DNA of 64,000 bases from assembly GCA_943372515.1 (NCBI GenBank), contig CALRYY010000012.1:1-64000 (forward strand). The letters run 5' to 3'. Shown piece after piece: positions 19,047 through 28,305 of the stretch (position 1 is the stretch's first letter; each line of letters starts with the position of its first letter). A model generated the notes under the pieces. That model made no database searches. It was not told the DNA's origin and saw only the letters and a list, made by a program, of their open reading frames with translations. The stretch is from RAM1 sp943372515 (GTDB taxonomy: Bacteria; Pseudomonadota; Gammaproteobacteria; Burkholderiales; Burkholderiaceae_C). A program made the position numbers and the translations under genes.

Positions 19047-19463
19047 ATGAATACGATCCACGTTGATGTTGTCAGTGCCGAAGAGGCCATCTTCTCGGGT
19101 GAGGCCAAGTTTGTGGCCCTGCCTGGTGAAGCCGGCGAGCTCGGCATCTACCCGCGCCACACGCCGCTGATCACGCGGATCCGGCCCGGCTCGGTGCGAA
19201 TCGAGATGGCCGACGGCAGCGAGGAATTCGTCTTCGTGGCGGGCGGCATCCTGGAGGTGCAGCCCAACTGCGTGACGGTCCTGTCCGACACCGCGATCCG
19301 CGGCAAGGACCTGGACGACGAAAAGGCCAACGCCGCCAAGGCTGCCGCCGAAGAGGCGCTCAAGAATGCCAAAGGCGAACTCGACATCGCCCGCGCGCAG
19401 TCAGAGCTGGCCGTCATGGCCGCGCAGATCGCGGCTTTGCGCAAGTTCCGCCAGAAAAAATAA
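19047..19463 (+). CDS. atpC: F1 ATP synthase subunit epsilon
   Basis: 138 residues. N-terminal beta barrel with LPGEAGELGIYPRHTPLIT and a C-terminal two-helix hairpin rich in Ala/Lys/Glu, the part that inhibits ATP hydrolysis in this family. Last gene of the operon; its end is 8 bp before the terminator palindrome. Confidence 0.97.
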   Translation: MNTIHVDVVSAEEAIFSGEAKFVALPGEAGELGIYPRHTPLITRIRPGSVRIEMADGSEEFVFVAGGILEVQPNCVTVLSDTAIRGKDLDDEKANAAKAAAEEALKNAKGELDIARAQSELAVMAAQIAALRKFRQKK

Positions 19464-19471
19464 GCGGCTTC

Positions 19472-19524
19472 AGCCCCAAGCAGAAAGCCCCGAGTCGCAA
19501 GACCGGGGCTTTTTGCTTGGGGCT
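19472..19524. terminator. bidirectional rho-independent terminator after atpC
   Basis: A long palindrome: AGCCCCAAGCA outside and AAAGCCCCG inside pair with CGGGGCTTT and TGCTTGGGGCT, followed by T-rich sequence in the middle of the right arm. It serves atpC on the plus strand and the TPM gene on the minus strand, whose stop lies 5 bp beyond. Confidence 0.88.
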
Positions 19525-19528
19525 GCGT

Positions 19529-20038
19529 CTAACCGATGGACGGTTCGTCGGGTAGTTCGTTGGGGTTGGCCTGGCCCTCGGCCAGCGGGAAGTGCGCCAC
19601 CAGCAGGGCCGAGACTTCCTCCAGTGCCTGCGTCAGCCCGTCTTCAAAGCGCCGTTCGCGAAACGCCGTGCCCATGCGCGCGATGATCGCTTTCCATTCG
19701 GCCGGGGGGACATGGCGGGTGATGCCGCGGTCGGCCACGATTTCAATCGCGTGCTCGGCCAGCAGCAGGTAGACCAGCACGCCGTTGTTGTGCTCTGTGT
19801 CCCACACGCGCAGCTTGCCAAACATGGCCACGGCCCGCTCACGGGCCGTGGCGTTGCGCAACAGGTAGCTGGTGGGAAGGCCGGCCTCGACATAGATGCG
19901 GATCTCGCCGCTGTGGCGCTTTTCGCTGGCGGCCACGCGCTGGCGCAGGCGTTCCAGAAGATCAGGCGGTATGGCCTTGCGCGTGTCGGCCTCGTCCAGC
20001 CAGCGGTGTTTGAGGAAGCGTTGGATCATGCCCGCCAT
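19529..20038 (-). CDS. TPM domain protein (short, TPM_phosphatase family)
   Basis: 169 residues starting at ATG 20038, which overlaps the stop of the next TPM gene (ATGA). It contains EKRHSGEIRIYVEAGLP, ERAVAMFGKLRVWDTEHNNGVLVYLLL and EIVADRGI, the TPM fold (TLP18.3/Psb32/MOLO-1). No signal peptide or membrane helix, so probably cytoplasmic. Third gene of a lemA-TPM-TPM operon, a common bacterial arrangement of unknown cell-envelope function. Confidence 0.88.
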   Translation of the reverse strand: MAGMIQRFLKHRWLDEADTRKAIPPDLLERLRQRVAASEKRHSGEIRIYVEAGLPTSYLLRNATARERAVAMFGKLRVWDTEHNNGVLVYLLLAEHAIEIVADRGITRHVPPAEWKAIIARMGTAFRERRFEDGLTQALEEVSALLVAHFPLAEGQANPNELPDEPSIG

Positions 20039-20934
20039 CACCAGTCCCCCGAGGCGCCGCCGCCCCCAAAATCGCCACCTCCGCCGGAGCTGAAGCCGCC
20101 GCCACCGGATCCGCTGCTCCAGCCACCGCCACTCCACCCACCACCACCGCTGCGGCGCGTGAACGCGCCGGGGTTGAAGCCCGCAAACAGGCCAACCAGC
20201 ATCGCCACCAGCGCAGCGATGGCTGCAATCAACAGGCTGGAGGTAAGAAACAGCACAACCGCTCCCGTGCCCGCGCCGGTCAACAGCGCGCCCAGCTTGC
20301 GGCCAAAGATGCGGCGCACCACCGACGCGCCGGCGATCACCGCAAAAAACACAAAGACCGCCAAGTCTTCCCAGTCGAAGCCATTGGTATCAAAGCCTGC
20401 CTGTGGCCGCGTCGCGGGCGCGGGCAAGGCCTCGCCTTTGATCAGCGCCATGATGCGGTCCGCAGCCGCATCCAGCCCGCCAGCGAAGTCTGCGCGGCGA
20501 AAGGCGGGCGTGATGGCTTCGTCAATCACCTGCTTGGCCGCCAGGTCGGGGATGGCGCCTTCCAGTGTCTTGGCGACTTCGATGCGGACCTTGCGGTCGT
20601 TCTTGGCCACCACCACCAGCAGGCCGTCGCCCACGCTCTTGCGGCCGATCTTCCAGGTGTTGCCCACGCGGTTGGCGTAGCTGGCAATGTCTTCGGGCAG
20701 GGTGGTGCTCACCATGAGCACCACCACCTGGGAGCCACTGGATTTTTCAAACGCGTCCAGCTTGGCGTCCAGCGCCTGAAGCTGCGCGGCGTCCAGCGTA
20801 CCGGTTTCATCCAGCACGTGCGCGGTCAGCGCGGGCACGGGTTGCAGGTCCTGCGCCCAGGCGGGCAGTCCCAGCGCGGCCAGCGCCAGCAGCAACGTGG
20901 CAAAACCACCCCGCAGGGCGCGTGTCAGCGGCAT
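20038..20934 (-). CDS. TPM domain protein, YgcG-like, with Gly/Ser-rich tail
   Basis: 298 residues. Signal peptide (residues about 1-28, ending LPAWA), a TPM domain (about 30-165, with VVLMVSTTLPED and VVAKNDRKVRIEV), two membrane helices around 190-245, and a Gly/Ser/Trp-rich C-terminus. The Gly-rich tail is typical of YgcG proteins. The domain likely faces the periplasm. Starts 10 bp after the lemA stop. Confidence 0.9.
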   Translation of the reverse strand: MPLTRALRGGFATLLLALAALGLPAWAQDLQPVPALTAHVLDETGTLDAAQLQALDAKLDAFEKSSGSQVVVLMVSTTLPEDIASYANRVGNTWKIGRKSVGDGLLVVVAKNDRKVRIEVAKTLEGAIPDLAAKQVIDEAITPAFRRADFAGGLDAAADRIMALIKGEALPAPATRPQAGFDTNGFDWEDLAVFVFFAVIAGASVVRRIFGRKLGALLTGAGTGAVVLFLTSSLLIAAIAALVAMLVGLFAGFNPGAFTRRSGGGGWSGGGWSSGSGGGGFSSGGGGDFGGGGASGDW

Positions 20935-20944
20935 CAGGGATGCC

Positions 20945-21532
20945 TTACTTCTTGTTGAAGTCCACCTGCGGTGGCGTGGAAATCTGCGCTTCGTTCTGTA
21001 CAGCAAAGCTGGGTTTGGGCGAATAGCTGAACACCATGGCCGTCAGGTTGCTGGGAAAGCTGCGCGCCAGCACGTTGTATTCCTGCACGGCCTGGATGTA
21101 GCGGTTGCGCGCCACGGTGATACGGTTCTCGGTGCCCTCCAGCTGCACGCGCAGGTCGCTGAAGCCCTTGTTGGCCTTCAGGTCAGGGTAGCGCTCCACC
21201 GTCACCATCAGGCGGCTGAGAGCGCTGCCCAGCTCGCCCTGGGCCTGCTGGAACTTGTTGAACGCCTCGGGGTTGTTCAGCGTCTCGGGTGTGACCTGAA
21301 TGGAAGTGGCCTTGGCGCGCGCCTCGATCACCTTGGTCAGTGTTTCCTGCTCGAAGTTGGCTTCGCCCTTGACAGTGTTGACGATGTTGGGGATCAGGTC
21401 GGCGCGGCGCTGGTACTGGTTGAGCACCTCGCTCCAGGCGGCCTTGGTCTGCTCATCCAGCCGCTGGAAGTCGTTGTAGCCGCAACCGGTCAGGGCCAGT
21501 GCAGAAATCAGGATCAGGAGCCAGCGTTTCAT
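20945..21532 (-). CDS. lemA: LemA family lipoprotein
   Basis: 195 residues. Lipobox LTGC gives a lipid-anchored Cys17 in place of the usual N-terminal helix; the rest is the helical LemA domain with WSEVLNQYQRRADLIPNIVNTVKG and ENRITVARNRYIQAVQEYN. Start at 21532 is backed by a GAGGA ribosome site. First gene of the lemA-TPM-TPM operon and divergent from the gene at 21578. Confidence 0.92.
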   Translation of the reverse strand: MKRWLLILISALALTGCGYNDFQRLDEQTKAAWSEVLNQYQRRADLIPNIVNTVKGEANFEQETLTKVIEARAKATSIQVTPETLNNPEAFNKFQQAQGELGSALSRLMVTVERYPDLKANKGFSDLRVQLEGTENRITVARNRYIQAVQEYNVLARSFPSNLTAMVFSYSPKPSFAVQNEAQISTPPQVDFNKK

Positions 21533-21577
21533 GGAGCGTTCCTCAAAGGGCAGGGGCTGTAAAGGTAGCATAGATGG

Positions 21578-22357
21578 ATGTCCGTCACCCCGATTCAAGC
21601 CCTGCAGGCCGCCGCCCGGCCGCAACCCGCCGTGACTGGGGCCTCGGTGCTGCTGGTGGCGGGTGCCACGGGCACGCTGGGCAACGAAGTGTTGCGCCGC
21701 CTGGCGGGCACGCAGCGCTTTGCGCGCACCCTGGTGCTGGCGCGCGAGCCGTTCACCGACGGCCTGCGGGGCGTCAGCATGCTGCTGGCGGGCGCCGCAG
21801 CGCCCGACCAGTGGCCAATGGCTGCGGCGCAGGCGGGCGTGATCATGTTTGACCCGCCGCGCCTGTTTCATGACCGCGAGCGCGCGCTGTGGACACCGCT
21901 GCCGGCGGACCTGACCACCGTGGCGCGCTGGATGCGCCGGTGCGGTGTGTCCACACTGGCTGTCGTGCTGCCGCATGCACAGGGCCGACTGCCCGAGGCG
22001 CTCAAGCGAGGCCTGGCCGGCCTGGACGAGCAGGCCGTGGCAGCTCTGGGCTTTGAGCGCGTGATTTTTGTCCGGTCGGCGCAAAAGCCGGGGCAGCCGG
22101 CAGGCCTCAATTTCTTGCAGCGCACGGCGCGATGGATGCTGTCGGTCTTCCAGTACATGGTGCCCAGCAGCGAGCAGCCGGTGCGCGCCGTCAAGGTGGC
22201 TGAATTTGTGGACCTGGCGCTGCAACTGGCGCCACCCGGCATTCACGTGGCGGCGCCCGAGCTGGTGTGGCGTGCCGCACAGAAGGATTTGGCGGGTACC
22301 GTGCAACATTGGCTGGGCACAGCGCCGTTGCAAAATCAGCGACCAGACCCGCAGTAG
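21578..22357 (+). CDS. NAD(P)-binding Rossmann-fold protein (SDR-like)
   Basis: 259 residues. VLLVAGATGTLGNEVLRRL (residues 24-42) is a GxxGxxG dinucleotide motif of atypical SDRs/NmrA-like proteins. No catalytic YxxxK tetrad is evident, so it may be a nucleotide-binding regulator or a reductase of unknown substrate. It starts 46 bp from the divergent lemA. The SnoaL-like gene follows 16 bp downstream. Confidence 0.78.
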   Translation: MSVTPIQALQAAARPQPAVTGASVLLVAGATGTLGNEVLRRLAGTQRFARTLVLAREPFTDGLRGVSMLLAGAAAPDQWPMAAAQAGVIMFDPPRLFHDRERALWTPLPADLTTVARWMRRCGVSTLAVVLPHAQGRLPEALKRGLAGLDEQAVAALGFERVIFVRSAQKPGQPAGLNFLQRTARWMLSVFQYMVPSSEQPVRAVKVAEFVDLALQLAPPGIHVAAPELVWRAAQKDLAGTVQHWLGTAPLQNQRPDPQ

Positions 22358-22373
22358 CAAACACGGTTGGACC

Positions 22374-22823
22374 ATGCCCAAAACCAGACACCAGGCCGCC
22401 AACGTGGGCCAAACCGCAGACGACATCGAAGCCGCGCTTTATGAAGCGCTGCAGACCGGTGACATCGAAAAGCTCATGGCCTGCTGGGCCGACGAGGATG
22501 AAATCGTCTGTGTGCACCCCGGCGGGCCGCGCGTGGTGGGGGCGGTAGCGATCCGCGCCACGTTTGACGCCATGTTCAGCAACGGCCCGATCAGCGCCGT
22601 GCCCGAGCGCGTGCGCAAGGTCGAATCATTGGCCAGCGCCGTACACAGCGTGCTGGAACGCATCGACGTCATGACCCCCGAAGGCCCGCGCCAGGCCTGG
22701 GTGATTGCGACCAACGTGTATCACAAGACCCCGCAGGGCTGGCGCCTGGTGGTGCACCATGCCAGCCCAGGCACGCCCAGCGAGCTGCAGGAAGTGGGCG
22801 ACGCACCACAGGTGCTTCATTGA
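22374..22823 (+). CDS. SnoaL-like / NTF2-fold protein
   Basis: 149 residues. The pattern IEAALYEALQTGDIEKLMACWADEDEIVCVHPGG, a Phe-rich centre and the ending WRLVVHHASPGTP match the small NTF2-fold SnoaL/DUF4440-type proteins. Catalysis or ligand unknown. Its TGA overlaps the proposed TTG start of the next gene. Confidence 0.82.
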   Translation: MPKTRHQAANVGQTADDIEAALYEALQTGDIEKLMACWADEDEIVCVHPGGPRVVGAVAIRATFDAMFSNGPISAVPERVRKVESLASAVHSVLERIDVMTPEGPRQAWVIATNVYHKTPQGWRLVVHHASPGTPSELQEVGDAPQVLH

Positions 22824-23815
22824 CTGCAGGTGCTGCATTGAACTACACCGCGCCCTGGTGGCTGCCTGGCGGCAACCTGCAGACCATCTGGCCCGCGTTG
22901 TATGCGCGCCGGGTGTTCGGCCCCGCGCCGCAGTATCGGCGCGAGCGCTGGGCCACGCCGGATGGTGACTTCATCGACGTGGACTTTCTTGCGACCGGGA
23001 CCGTGCCCGCACAACCGCTGCTGGTGCTGTTCCATGGGCTGGAAGGCTCGTCGCGCAGCCACTATGCCGAGGCCTTTGCCGACTTTGCGCGCGAGCGGGG
23101 CTGGGCCTATGCCGTGCCCCATTTTCGCGGCTGCAGCGGCGAGCTCAACCTGGGCCCGCGCGCCTACCATTCAGGCGACTTTGAAGAAATCGGCTGGGTG
23201 CTGCAGCGCCTGGCAGCCGCGCATGCGGGCCCGGTGCTGGCGGTCGGAGTCTCCCTGGGCGGCAATGCCCTGATGCGCTGGGCCGGTGAGATGGGTGGCG
23301 CGGCCGCCGGTGTCGTGGCCGGCGTGGCGTCGGTCAGCTCACCGATTGACCTGGCCGCAGGGGGCCGGGCGATTGGGCAGGGCTTCAACCGGCTGGTCTA
23401 CACCCGCATGTTCCTGCGCACCATGGTGCCCAAGGCCTTGCAAAAGCTGCAGCAGCACCCCGGCCTGTTCGACCGTGACAGGCTGATGCGTGCGCGCGAC
23501 CTCTATGAGTTTGACAACATCTTCACCGCGCCGCTGCACGGCTTTCGCGACACGGACGACTACTGGGCACGCGCGTCAGCCAAGCCGCACCTGCACCGCA
23601 TCCGCGTGCCGGCACTGGTGGTCAATGCGCTGAACGACCCGTTTGTACCGGCGTCCAGCCTGCCGGCGGCGCACGAGGTCGGCAGTCACGTGCTGCTGTG
23701 GCAGCCGGTGGGTGGCGGGCATGTGGGCTTTGCGCAGGGCCATTTGCCAGGCCATGTGCGGGCCATGCCGGACGCCGTGGGCGCGTGGCTGGCGCAAGCG
23801 GCCAGTCAGGGTTAA
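22820..23815 (+). CDS. YheT-like alpha/beta hydrolase
   Basis: Up to 331 residues. NYTAPWWLPGGNLQTIWPAL is the family opening, LLVLFHGLEGSSRSHYA the oxyanion region, and GVSLGGNALMRW holds the nucleophile Ser; DPFVPASS and GGHVGF supply the Asp and His. No ATG is present near the start: TTG at 22820 (overlapping the previous stop) or TTG at 22838 must be used. Convergent with mrdA. Confidence 0.87.
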   Translation: MTAGAALNYTAPWWLPGGNLQTIWPALYARRVFGPAPQYRRERWATPDGDFIDVDFLATGTVPAQPLLVLFHGLEGSSRSHYAEAFADFARERGWAYAVPHFRGCSGELNLGPRAYHSGDFEEIGWVLQRLAAAHAGPVLAVGVSLGGNALMRWAGEMGGAAAGVVAGVASVSSPIDLAAGGRAIGQGFNRLVYTRMFLRTMVPKALQKLQQHPGLFDRDRLMRARDLYEFDNIFTAPLHGFRDTDDYWARASAKPHLHRIRVPALVVNALNDPFVPASSLPAAHEVGSHVLLWQPVGGGHVGFAQGHLPGHVRAMPDAVGAWLAQAASQG

Positions 23816-23824
23816 GGGCGGGAG

Positions 23825-25810
23825 CTACGGCGCAACAGGCGCCGACGAAGCTGCCGTTGGCATCGGCGGCCAGCCGACTTCCGACGCGGTGCGCGGCTTG
23901 CCAATGGGGGCTGCCGCCTGGCCCTTTCGCACGGCGGCCATGTCTTCGTCATTGGGGTACTGGCCCATGAGCCAGTAGTCAAACACGCGCCGCGCAATCG
24001 GCGCAGCATGGGCGGCGCCAAAGCCGGCGTTTTCCACAATCACGGCTATCGCGATCCTCGGGTCGTCGGCGGGTGCAAACGCCATGTACAGCGCATGGTC
24101 GCGCTGGTGCTCCTCGAGCTTGCCGGCGTTGTACTTGTCCTTCTGGCCGATGGTCACGGCCTGCGCCGTGCCGGTCTTGCCGCCGGACAAATAGCCGGCG
24201 CCCGCGAACACACGCGCCGACGTGCCCTCCTGCGTCACCCCCACCAGGGCCTTGCGCACCACGGCCACGTTCTCGGGCTTGTAGCCCAGGTCCACCGGTG
24301 GGTCCGCCGGCACGGGGATACGCGCGCGTGAGACCGAGTCCTGCGTGGCAATGACCAGCTGCGGCTTGTGCTTGATGCCGTTGTTGGCCAGGATGGCCGT
24401 AGCCTGGGCGAGCTGCAGCATGGTGAAGGCGTTGTAGCCCTGGCCGATGCCCAGCGAAATGGTCTCGCCGGCGTACCACTTCTTCTGCTCCGGGCGCTTG
24501 TAGTAATTGCGCTTCCAGTCCTGGCTGGGCAGCACGCCGCGCACTTCGCCCAGCACGTCGATGCCGGTGATCTGGCCAAAGCCCAGCGGCTTCATGAAGT
24601 CATGCATGACATCCACGCCCAGTTCATTGGCCAGCGAGTAGTAATACACGTTGCTGGACTTCACGATGCTCTGGTGCATGTCCACGGCGCCCAGGCCATG
24701 GTCGCCGTGGCTGCGGAAAACGTGGCCGCCGAAATTCCAGGAGCCCGCGTCGTTGATGATGGTGGACGCCGAGCGCTTGCCCGTCTGCAACGCGGCCATG
24801 GCCATGAAGGGCTTGTAGGTGGACCCTGGCGGGTAGGTGCCGCGCAGCGCGCGGTTGAGCAATGGCTTGTCGATGGACTCGTTGAGCATCTGCCAGCTCT
24901 CGGCGTCAATGCCGTCCACGAACAGGTTGGGGTCGAACGTGGGCTTGCTGACGAAGGACAGCACCTCGCCGGTTTTGGGGTCGATGGCCACCAGCGCGCC
25001 GCGCCGCTCGCCAAACATGTCTTCCACCAGCTTTTGCAGCTTGATGTCGATGGACAGCATGACCGTGTTGCCCGGCGTCGCCGGGATGCTGGCGAGCTTG
25101 CGCACCGCGCGCCCGCCCGCAGAGGTTTCCACTTGCTCCACGCCGGTGATGCCGTGCAGCTGCTTTTCAAAGCTCTGCTCCACGCCCAGCTTGCCGATGT
25201 ATTCGGTGCCGCGGTAGTTGCCCTGGTCTTCGTCGGACCAGTCCTCCATGGACTTCTTTTCACTCTGGTTGATGCGCCCGATGTAGCCCACCACGTGGCT
25301 TGCAAGCTCCCCCCAGGGGTAGCTGCGAAACAGCCGCGCCTTGATCTCCACACCAGGAAAGCGGAATCGCTGCGCGGCAAAACGAGCCACTTCCTCGTCG
25401 GTCAGGCGCGTGCGTATGGGCAGCGACTCAAAGCTGCGTGATTCGTCCAGCAGCTTGCGAAAGCGCCGGCGGTCGCGCAGCTGGATGTCGATGACTTGCG
25501 CCAGGTCGTCAATCGTCTTTTCCAGGGGCGAGGTCAGGCGCGACGGCGTGATCTCCAGCGTGTAGGCTGAATAGTTGGTGGCCAGGATGACGCCGTTGCG
25601 GTCCAGGATCAGGCCCCGGTTGGGCACGATGGGCACGATGGCTGTGCGGTTGGCCTCGGCCTGCTCGTCCAGGTCGTCATGGCGCACCACCTGCAGGTAC
25701 ACCAGCCGCGACGCCAGCAACAAAAACGCCACCACCACCACGATGCTGGCCACCAGGATCCGCGCGCGAAAGCGCGACAGATCCGCTTCGACATTCCTGA
25801 GCTCGGTCAT
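23825..25810 (-). CDS. mrdA: penicillin-binding protein 2 (peptidoglycan transpeptidase)
   Basis: 661 residues. Single N-terminal membrane helix (about 18-40), a PBP dimerisation/pedestal domain, then the transpeptidase domain with Ser330 in PPGSTYKPF, SSN at 385-387 and SGGKTGTAQ. Elongation-specific PBP2 of the Rod system. Start overlaps the mreD stop (ATGA). rodA, which usually follows, is not found here; the next gene is a convergent hydrolase. Confidence 0.96.
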   Translation of the reverse strand: MTELRNVEADLSRFRARILVASIVVVVAFLLLASRLVYLQVVRHDDLDEQAEANRTAIVPIVPNRGLILDRNGVILATNYSAYTLEITPSRLTSPLEKTIDDLAQVIDIQLRDRRRFRKLLDESRSFESLPIRTRLTDEEVARFAAQRFRFPGVEIKARLFRSYPWGELASHVVGYIGRINQSEKKSMEDWSDEDQGNYRGTEYIGKLGVEQSFEKQLHGITGVEQVETSAGGRAVRKLASIPATPGNTVMLSIDIKLQKLVEDMFGERRGALVAIDPKTGEVLSFVSKPTFDPNLFVDGIDAESWQMLNESIDKPLLNRALRGTYPPGSTYKPFMAMAALQTGKRSASTIINDAGSWNFGGHVFRSHGDHGLGAVDMHQSIVKSSNVYYYSLANELGVDVMHDFMKPLGFGQITGIDVLGEVRGVLPSQDWKRNYYKRPEQKKWYAGETISLGIGQGYNAFTMLQLAQATAILANNGIKHKPQLVIATQDSVSRARIPVPADPPVDLGYKPENVAVVRKALVGVTQEGTSARVFAGAGYLSGGKTGTAQAVTIGQKDKYNAGKLEEHQRDHALYMAFAPADDPRIAIAVIVENAGFGAAHAAPIARRVFDYWLMGQYPNDEDMAAVRKGQAAAPIGKPRTASEVGWPPMPTAASSAPVAP

Positions 25811-26325
25811 AGTGGTCGATTCTCGTCAGGGTCGGGCGCGCGGCGTTGGGGGGCCAGCAGCATGATGCTCACCACGGGCCACAGCACCGACTCCAGCAGC
25901 GGGGCCAGCACCACCTGCCAGCCCGGGAAGGCGCCGCCGCTGACCAAGCGGATGGCCAGCTCAATGGCGTGCGCCGCCACAAACAGCGGCAGCACCTGCA
26001 GCGCCTGCGACGGCACGCTGAACCACAGCAGGCGCCGGTGGATGGTGATGGCGAAAAAGCTCAGCGCCGTATAGGCCAGCGCATGCTGGCCCAGCAGGGC
26101 GGTCTGGTGCACGTCCATGCACAGGCCAAAGAAAAACGCGGCGCCAATGCCCACGCGCTGCGGCTGGTGCACGCTCCAGAACACCAGCACCAGGACCAGA
26201 AAATCCGGCAACCAGGGCGTGCGCCCCAGCGGCAGCATGTTCAACACCAGGGCGCCCACCAGGCTGCCCCAGATGAACAACGGGTTGGCGGGCAGCAACA
26301 GCTGCTGCCCTGGGCGCATGATCAT
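25807..26325 (-). CDS. mreD: rod shape-determining protein MreD
   Basis: 172 residues, almost entirely hydrophobic with about five to six helices, including the PDFLVLVLVFWSVHQPQRVG region typical of MreD. Integral inner-membrane partner of MreC and PBP2. It overlaps both neighbours by 4 bp (mreC upstream, mrdA downstream), indicating a coupled operon. Confidence 0.93.
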   Translation of the reverse strand: MIMRPGQQLLLPANPLFIWGSLVGALVLNMLPLGRTPWLPDFLVLVLVFWSVHQPQRVGIGAAFFFGLCMDVHQTALLGQHALAYTALSFFAITIHRRLLWFSVPSQALQVLPLFVAAHAIELAIRLVSGGAFPGWQVVLAPLLESVLWPVVSIMLLAPQRRAPDPDENRPL

Positions 26326-27245
26326 TTGCGTGCCCCCTTTCGGGCGGCGGCAGGGTGTGGCGTGTCGTCAGGTGCGGGCCGGGGGGGGATTTGCACCGAC
26401 ACGGGTTTGAGCACCATGACATGCCTGGCGCCCGTGACCAGCGCTTGCGGGATGCAGTAGATGCGCGCAAAAGCAGAATCGGCGCGGCGCTCAACACGTT
26501 CCACGCGCGCGACCGGCAGCCCGGCGGGGTAGATGCCGTCCACGCCGCTGGTGGTCAGCAAATCGCCGGCCTGCACGTCGGCGTTGCCAGCCATGAAGCG
26601 CAGCTCCAGCTCGCCGCCATGCGTGGGGTCGCCAAAAGCCACGCTGCGCGCACCGGTGCGCGCATTCAGCACCGGAATGGCCTGGTCGCTGTCGATCACC
26701 AGCGTCACCTCGCTGATCAGCGGGTGCACGCGCGTCACCTGGCCCAGCACGCCCGCTTCGTCAATCACCGGCGAGCCGGCCTCAATGCCCTGGGCCAGCC
26801 CCTTGTCGATGATGATCTTGCGGGTGTAGGGGTCGGCCGCGTCATACAGCACCTCGGCGGCCAGCCCCGGCGTGCTGATCTTGTCACGCAGGGCCAGCAA
26901 CTTGCGCAGGCGGCGGTTTTCCAGCTCCAGCTGCTCGACCTGGCCGGTGCGTTGGGCCTGAACCGCCAGGCGCTGGCGCGCGGCGGCCTCGCTGGCCTGA
27001 GCGACCTGGAGGTCCTGGAAGTATTCGCCGCCGTTGCGCACCAGCAGCACCGGGCGCATGGCCAGCCACTGCACGGGGTACAGCACGGTGGCCACGGCCG
27101 CGCGCAGCGGCTGCGTGATGCGAAAGCGCACATCGGCGACCATCAGGAACAGCGCAAGCGCGCTGAAGACCATCAGCTTGGAAAGCGCTGATGGGCCCTG
27201 CTTGAAGAAGGGGGGTGGGGACCTGTCCAGCGTACCAAGTGGCAT
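26322..27245 (-). CDS. mreC: rod shape-determining protein MreC
   Basis: 307 residues. N-terminal membrane helix (about 25-45), a coiled coil (EAAARQRLAVQAQRTGQVEQLELENRRLRKLL), then the beta-rich periplasmic domain with GSPVIDEAGVLGQVTRV and GDLLTTSGVDGIYPAGLPV. Scaffold connecting MreB to the cell-wall synthases. ATG at 27245 chosen, 16 bp after mreB. Confidence 0.95.
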   Translation of the reverse strand: MPLGTLDRSPPPFFKQGPSALSKLMVFSALALFLMVADVRFRITQPLRAAVATVLYPVQWLAMRPVLLVRNGGEYFQDLQVAQASEAAARQRLAVQAQRTGQVEQLELENRRLRKLLALRDKISTPGLAAEVLYDAADPYTRKIIIDKGLAQGIEAGSPVIDEAGVLGQVTRVHPLISEVTLVIDSDQAIPVLNARTGARSVAFGDPTHGGELELRFMAGNADVQAGDLLTTSGVDGIYPAGLPVARVERVERRADSAFARIYCIPQALVTGARHVMVLKPVSVQIPPRPAPDDTPHPAAARKGARK

Positions 27246-27261
27246 CGCTGCTCCGGGTGGG

Positions 27262-28305
27262 TTACTCGCTGGTGAAGATCGAGCCCAGGCGCTCCATGCG
27301 CTCCAGGGCGATCCCGCAGCCACGCACCACGCAGGTCAACGGGTCTTCAGCCACCAGCACGGGCAGGCCGGTTTCCTCGGCCAGCAGGCGGTCCAGGTCG
27401 CGCAGCAGCGCGCCGCCGCCAGTCAGCATCATGCCGCGCTCGGCAATGTCGGCACCCAGCTCGGGAGGGGTGTGCTCCAGCGCGTTCTTGACCGCGCTCA
27501 CGATGTTGTTCAGCGGGTCGGTCAGGGCTTCGAGGATTTCGTTGCTGGAGATGGTGAACGAACGCGGCACACCTTCAGACAGGTTGCGCCCGCGCACTTC
27601 CATTTCCTTGACCTCGCTGCCAGGGAAGGCGCTGCCGATGTTCTTCTTGATGGCTTCTGCCGTGGGCTCGCCAATCAGCATGCCGTAGTTGCGGCGGATG
27701 TAGCTGATGATGGCCTCGTCGAACTTGTCGCCGCCCACGCGCACGCTGCCCTTGTAGACCATGCCGCCCAGGCTGATGACGCCCACCTCGGTGGTGCCGC
27801 CGCCGATGTCCACCACCATGGAGCCGGAGGCTTCAGACACCGGCAGGCCGGCGCCGATGGCCGCCGCCATGGGTTCTTCAATCAGGTACACCTCGGAGGC
27901 GCCGGCGCCCAGCGCCGATTCGCGGATCGCGCGGCGCTCGACCTGGGTAGAGCCGCAGGGCACGCAGATGATGATGCGGGGGCTGGGCTTCAGGACGGAC
28001 CGGGGATGGACCATCTTGATGAACTGCTTGAGCATCTGCTCTGTGACGGTGAAGTCGGCGATCACGCCGTCTTTCATCGGGCGGATGGCCTCGATGTTGC
28101 CGGGCACCTTGCCCAGCATGGCTTTGGCCTCGTGGCCTACCGCCTGGATGGTCTTTTTGCCTTGGGGGCCGCCTTCATGGCGGATCGCGACGACCGAGGG
28201 TTCATCAAGGACGATGCCCTTGTCGCGTACAAAAATCAGGGTGTTGGCGGTGCCTAGATCGATGGCCAGGTCGGTGGAGAAGTACCGACGAAATGCTCCG
28301 AACAT
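27262..28305 (-). CDS. mreB: actin-like cell shape protein MreB
   Basis: 347 residues. Actin-fold nucleotide motifs: DLAIDLGTANTLIF (phosphate 1), VVDIGGGTTEVGVIS (phosphate 2) and GGGALLRDLDRLL (adenosine). The ATG at 28305 is preceded by an AGAGGA ribosome site. First gene of mreBCD-mrdA; in-frame sequence upstream lies in the leader and is not coding. Confidence 0.98.
   Translation of the reverse strand: MFGAFRRYFSTDLAIDLGTANTLIFVRDKGIVLDEPSVVAIRHEGGPQGKKTIQAVGHEAKAMLGKVPGNIEAIRPMKDGVIADFTVTEQMLKQFIKMVHPRSVLKPSPRIIICVPCGSTQVERRAIRESALGAGASEVYLIEEPMAAAIGAGLPVSEASGSMVVDIGGGTTEVGVISLGGMVYKGSVRVGGDKFDEAIISYIRRNYGMLIGEPTAEAIKKNIGSAFPGSEVKEMEVRGRNLSEGVPRSFTISSNEILEALTDPLNNIVSAVKNALEHTPPELGADIAERGMMLTGGGALLRDLDRLLAEETGLPVLVAEDPLTCVVRGCGIALERMERLGSIFTSE

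Noticed and set aside
19472..19524. Fifth copy of the dispersed palindromic repeat after atpC
   Set aside because: It is a single long dyad with a T-run and no sequence match to the CCCCCTCAAGGGGG / CCGGCAAAGCCGG blocks; it is an ordinary terminator.
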